A DNA stretch of 7,484 nt from Patescibacteria group bacterium (GTDB taxonomy: Bacteria; Patescibacteriota; Saccharimonadia; Saccharimonadales; HK-STAS-PATE-42), in assembly GCA_030917805.1 (NCBI GenBank), contig JAUPUA010000004.1, positions 1 through 7,484 of the forward strand, in the 5' to 3' direction. Under the pieces are notes generated by a model. That model did no database searches and had not been told where the DNA came from. It was given only the letters and a program-made list of their open reading frames with translations. How positions within the stretch are numbered: the first letter of the stretch is position 1; each line of letters opens with the position of its first letter. Positions 5,620-7,484 of this stretch are shown here, piece after piece. Position numbers and translations under genes: made by a program.

Positions 5620-5625
5620 TATAAT
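5620..5625 (+). promoter_or_regulatory. uvrA -10 box, probably giving a leaderless transcript
   Basis: A perfect TATAAT lies 9 nt before the uvrA ATG at 5635. The RNA would start at about 5632, leaving an untranslated leader of only a few nt, which fits the lack of any Shine-Dalgarno. No good -35 box is seen at 16-18 nt. Confidence 0.5.
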
Positions 5626-5634
5626 AGAAATGAT

Positions 5635-7484
5635 ATGAGCGAAGAGATTGTCGTTAAAGGCGCGCGGGAAAATAACCTAAAAGATATTGACGTTACTATC
5701 CCTAAGAATAAACTGGTGGTTATCACTGGTTTAAGTGGTAGTGGAAAGAGTTCTTTAGCGTTTGATACGATATTCGCAGAAGGTCAAAGGCGTTACGTAG
5801 AGAGTCTAAGCTCTTATGCGCGTCAATTCCTTGGGATGGTCGAGAAGCCTGATGTAGATAGTATTACAGGCCTCTCACCAGCAATTAGTATTGACCAGAA
5901 GACGACTAGTAGGAATCCACGTTCAACTGTAGCTACAGTTACAGAGATATATGACTATTTAAGGCTTCTTTACGCTAGAATTGGAGTCCCACACTGCCCT
6001 GTTTGTGATAAGCAGATCACTCAGCTTACGCAGACCGATATGGTCGATGAAATCCTCAGATTACCCAAAGATACAAAAGCTTTAGTTCTAGCTCCTGTTG
6101 TAAGCGAGAAAAAAGGTGAGTTCCAGCATATATCTGAAGAATATCTAAAAAAAGGTTTTGCAAGAGTCCGGGTTGATGGTGTAATTTATGCTCTAGATGA
6201 GTTCCCGCTGTTAGAGAAGCAAAAAAAACACACTATAGAGATTGTGGTAGACAGATTGGTTATTAACGAGGAAAGTCGGAATAGAATCTCAACCAGTGTT
6301 GAATCTGCCTTAAACTTAACCTCCTCCTTAGTTTCGGTATTAGACGCAGAGACGGATAAGCTTTATGCATTTTCTAAGGCTTTTGCTTGCCCAGACCATC
6401 CAGAAGCGGGTTTAAAAGAGCTTGAACCCCGGATTTTCTCATTCAACTCACCACAGGGTGCTTGCCCCGAGTGTACTGGCCTTGGAATGCGACTAGAGGT
6501 AGATCCAGAATTATTGATGCCAAACCCACGCTTGAGTATTACAGAAGGTGCCATTAGGCCTTTGCAGCGCATGGGGGCTGATGCCTGGACAATGAAGCAA
6601 ATCCTGGCAACTTGTGAGGCGCACGGAATTGACCCTAAAAAACCAGTCGGAGAGCTTACAGAGGCTGAGAAAAAGGTGATCTTGGAGGGTAGTGATAAGA
6701 AAGTTAAGGTTAGTTTTGGGCGCGGAAGTTACGAGGTTAAGTTTGAAGGTGTGGCTAAGAATATTAGGCGTCGGTGGCAAGATACAGATTCTGAGAACAT
6801 GCGGCGAGAGCTAGAAAAATACATGCGCGAGCAACCTTGTAACACTTGCCATGGTAAAAGGCTGAAGCCTGAGGTTCTAGCAGTAAGAATTGATAAGTAT
6901 TCAATTATGGATGTTTGCGAAATGGATATTGAACTAGCCGTTAATATCTTCGATAACATAAATTTTAGTGAAAAAGAGATCGCTATTGGTAAGTTAATTT
7001 TAAAAGAAGTTAAGTCAAGATTAAGCTTTTTGAACAATGTTGGCTTGAGTTACTTGAATCTGGCAAGATCTGCAGCAACTTTAAGTGGTGGTGAGGCTCA
7101 GAGAATTAGATTGGCGACACAGATCGGCTCTGGTTTGGAAGGGGTTCTTTACGTACTGGACGAGCCAAGTATTGGCTTGCACCAGCGTGATAATACTAAA
7201 CTTCTTAAAACTCTAAAGCATTTAAGAGAGCTTGGAAACACAGTAATTGTAGTGGAACACGATGAAGAAACTATCCGCGAGGCAGATTACTTAGTCGATG
7301 TCGGCCCTGGAGCAGGTGTTCATGGAGGCAACATTGTTGCAGCGGGACTTCCGGCTGATGTTGCTGCCAATAAAGATAGTATTACTGGGGCATACATGTC
7401 TGGGCGAGAAAGAATTGAAGCTAAAAAGACAATCCGTAAAGGTAATGGTCTAAACCTTAAGATAGTTGGAGCAAAAGAAAATAA
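5635..7484 (+). CDS. uvrA: Excinuclease ABC subunit A, 3' end beyond the window
   Basis: UvrA is the DNA-binding ATPase that recognises bulky damage and loads UvrB in nucleotide excision repair. The frame is open without interruption to the window end: 616 codons plus two bases of about 940, so the C-terminal third (most of the second ATPase domain and its zinc module) is not seen. Visible parts are Walker A GLSGSGKSS (32-40), RRYVESLSSYARQFLG from about 55, a CPVC pair (121-124), the insertion zinc module C252-P-D-H255 with C277-P-E-C280, a CNTC pair (402-405), the ABC signature LSGGEAQR (483-490), Walker B VLYVLDEP with D509-E510, and the H-loop VEHD (H542). One usual Cys of the zinc module is His255, a residue that can also bind zinc. 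ATG 5635 gives the family's standard N-terminus (IVVKGARENNLKDIDV); in-frame GTG and ATG codons at 5587, 5593 and 5617 would add residues the family lacks. It has its own leaderless promoter. Confidence 0.97.
   Translation, partial: MSEEIVVKGARENNLKDIDVTIPKNKLVVITGLSGSGKSSLAFDTIFAEGQRRYVESLSSYARQFLGMVEKPDVDSITGLSPAISIDQKTTSRNPRSTVATVTEIYDYLRLLYARIGVPHCPVCDKQITQLTQTDMVDEILRLPKDTKALVLAPVVSEKKGEFQHISEEYLKKGFARVRVDGVIYALDEFPLLEKQKKHTIEIVVDRLVINEESRNRISTSVESALNLTSSLVSVLDAETDKLYAFSKAFACPDHPEAGLKELEPRIFSFNSPQGACPECTGLGMRLEVDPELLMPNPRLSITEGAIRPLQRMGADAWTMKQILATCEAHGIDPKKPVGELTEAEKKVILEGSDKKVKVSFGRGSYEVKFEGVAKNIRRRWQDTDSENMRRELEKYMREQPCNTCHGKRLKPEVLAVRIDKYSIMDVCEMDIELAVNIFDNINFSEKEIAIGKLILKEVKSRLSFLNNVGLSYLNLARSAATLSGGEAQRIRLATQIGSGLEGVLYVLDEPSIGLHQRDNTKLLKTLKHLRELGNTVIVVEHDEETIREADYLVDVGPGAGVHGGNIVAAGLPADVAANKDSITGAYMSGRERIEAKKTIRKGNGLNLKIVGAKEN

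Noticed and set aside
6363..7037. - strand open frames opposite uvrA
   Set aside because: uvrA motifs run through the whole stretch in the other direction; these overlap each other and have no recognisable features.
1..7484. Recoded UGA (as in Gracilibacteria/Absconditabacteria)
   Set aside because: No gene uses TGA as its primary stop, but every gene also reads through without in-frame TGA and Trp is encoded by TGG, so the standard code suffices.

Overview
The window is about 7.5 kb of compact, AT-leaning bacterial chromosome with no mobile element, rRNA, tRNA or CRISPR array. The style suggests a small-genome bacterium, most likely of the Candidate Phyla Radiation (Saccharibacteria-like). 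The signs are very short intergenic gaps, several unrecognised one-membrane-span proteins with disordered Pro/Gln/Asn-rich segments, two core genes (tyrS, uvrA) among orphan genes, and little Shine-Dalgarno signal except inside an operon. This placement is inference; no 16S or marker phylogeny is possible here. Every gene reads through under the standard code. All seven visible stop codons are TAA or TAG.

Region 1 (1-1806, + strand) is the 3' end of an operon of three envelope proteins. The first is a truncated membrane-anchored protein with a DUF4352-like extracytoplasmic domain, the second a secreted helical protein, and the third a small single-span membrane protein. The two downstream genes have good Shine-Dalgarno sequences and a 17-nt gap or a 7-nt overlap, so they are probably translated together. 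Their function is unknown.

Region 2 (1807-3186, + strand) is tyrosyl-tRNA synthetase with a 168-nt leader. The leader holds an extended -10 promoter, a possible 19-codon Tyr-containing leader peptide and two hairpins. The enzyme has a changed HIGH motif (TIGN).

Region 3 (3190-4521, - strand) is a Pro/Gln-rich, one-span protein with a helical ectodomain. It converges on tyrS with a 3-nt gap, and its apparent intrinsic terminator lies inside the 3' end of tyrS.

Region 4 (4622-5188, + strand) is a CobA/BtuR-type corrinoid adenosyltransferase homologue. It is convergent, with a 1-nt gap, with a small single-span protein on the - strand (5190-5552).

Region 5 (5553-7484) is a divergent promoter region with a 7-bp dyad, followed by uvrA, which is cut off by the window end after 616 codons. 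UvrA is the damage-recognition ATPase of nucleotide excision repair.

The genes do not form one pathway. The region mixes housekeeping functions (tRNA charging, DNA repair, cofactor adenosylation) with orphan envelope proteins. The most interesting signals are the tyrS leader, the recurring placement of -10 boxes only 8-9 nt before start codons (leaderless transcripts), the altered active-site motifs of TyrRS and the CobA homologue, and the uncharacterised envelope operon.
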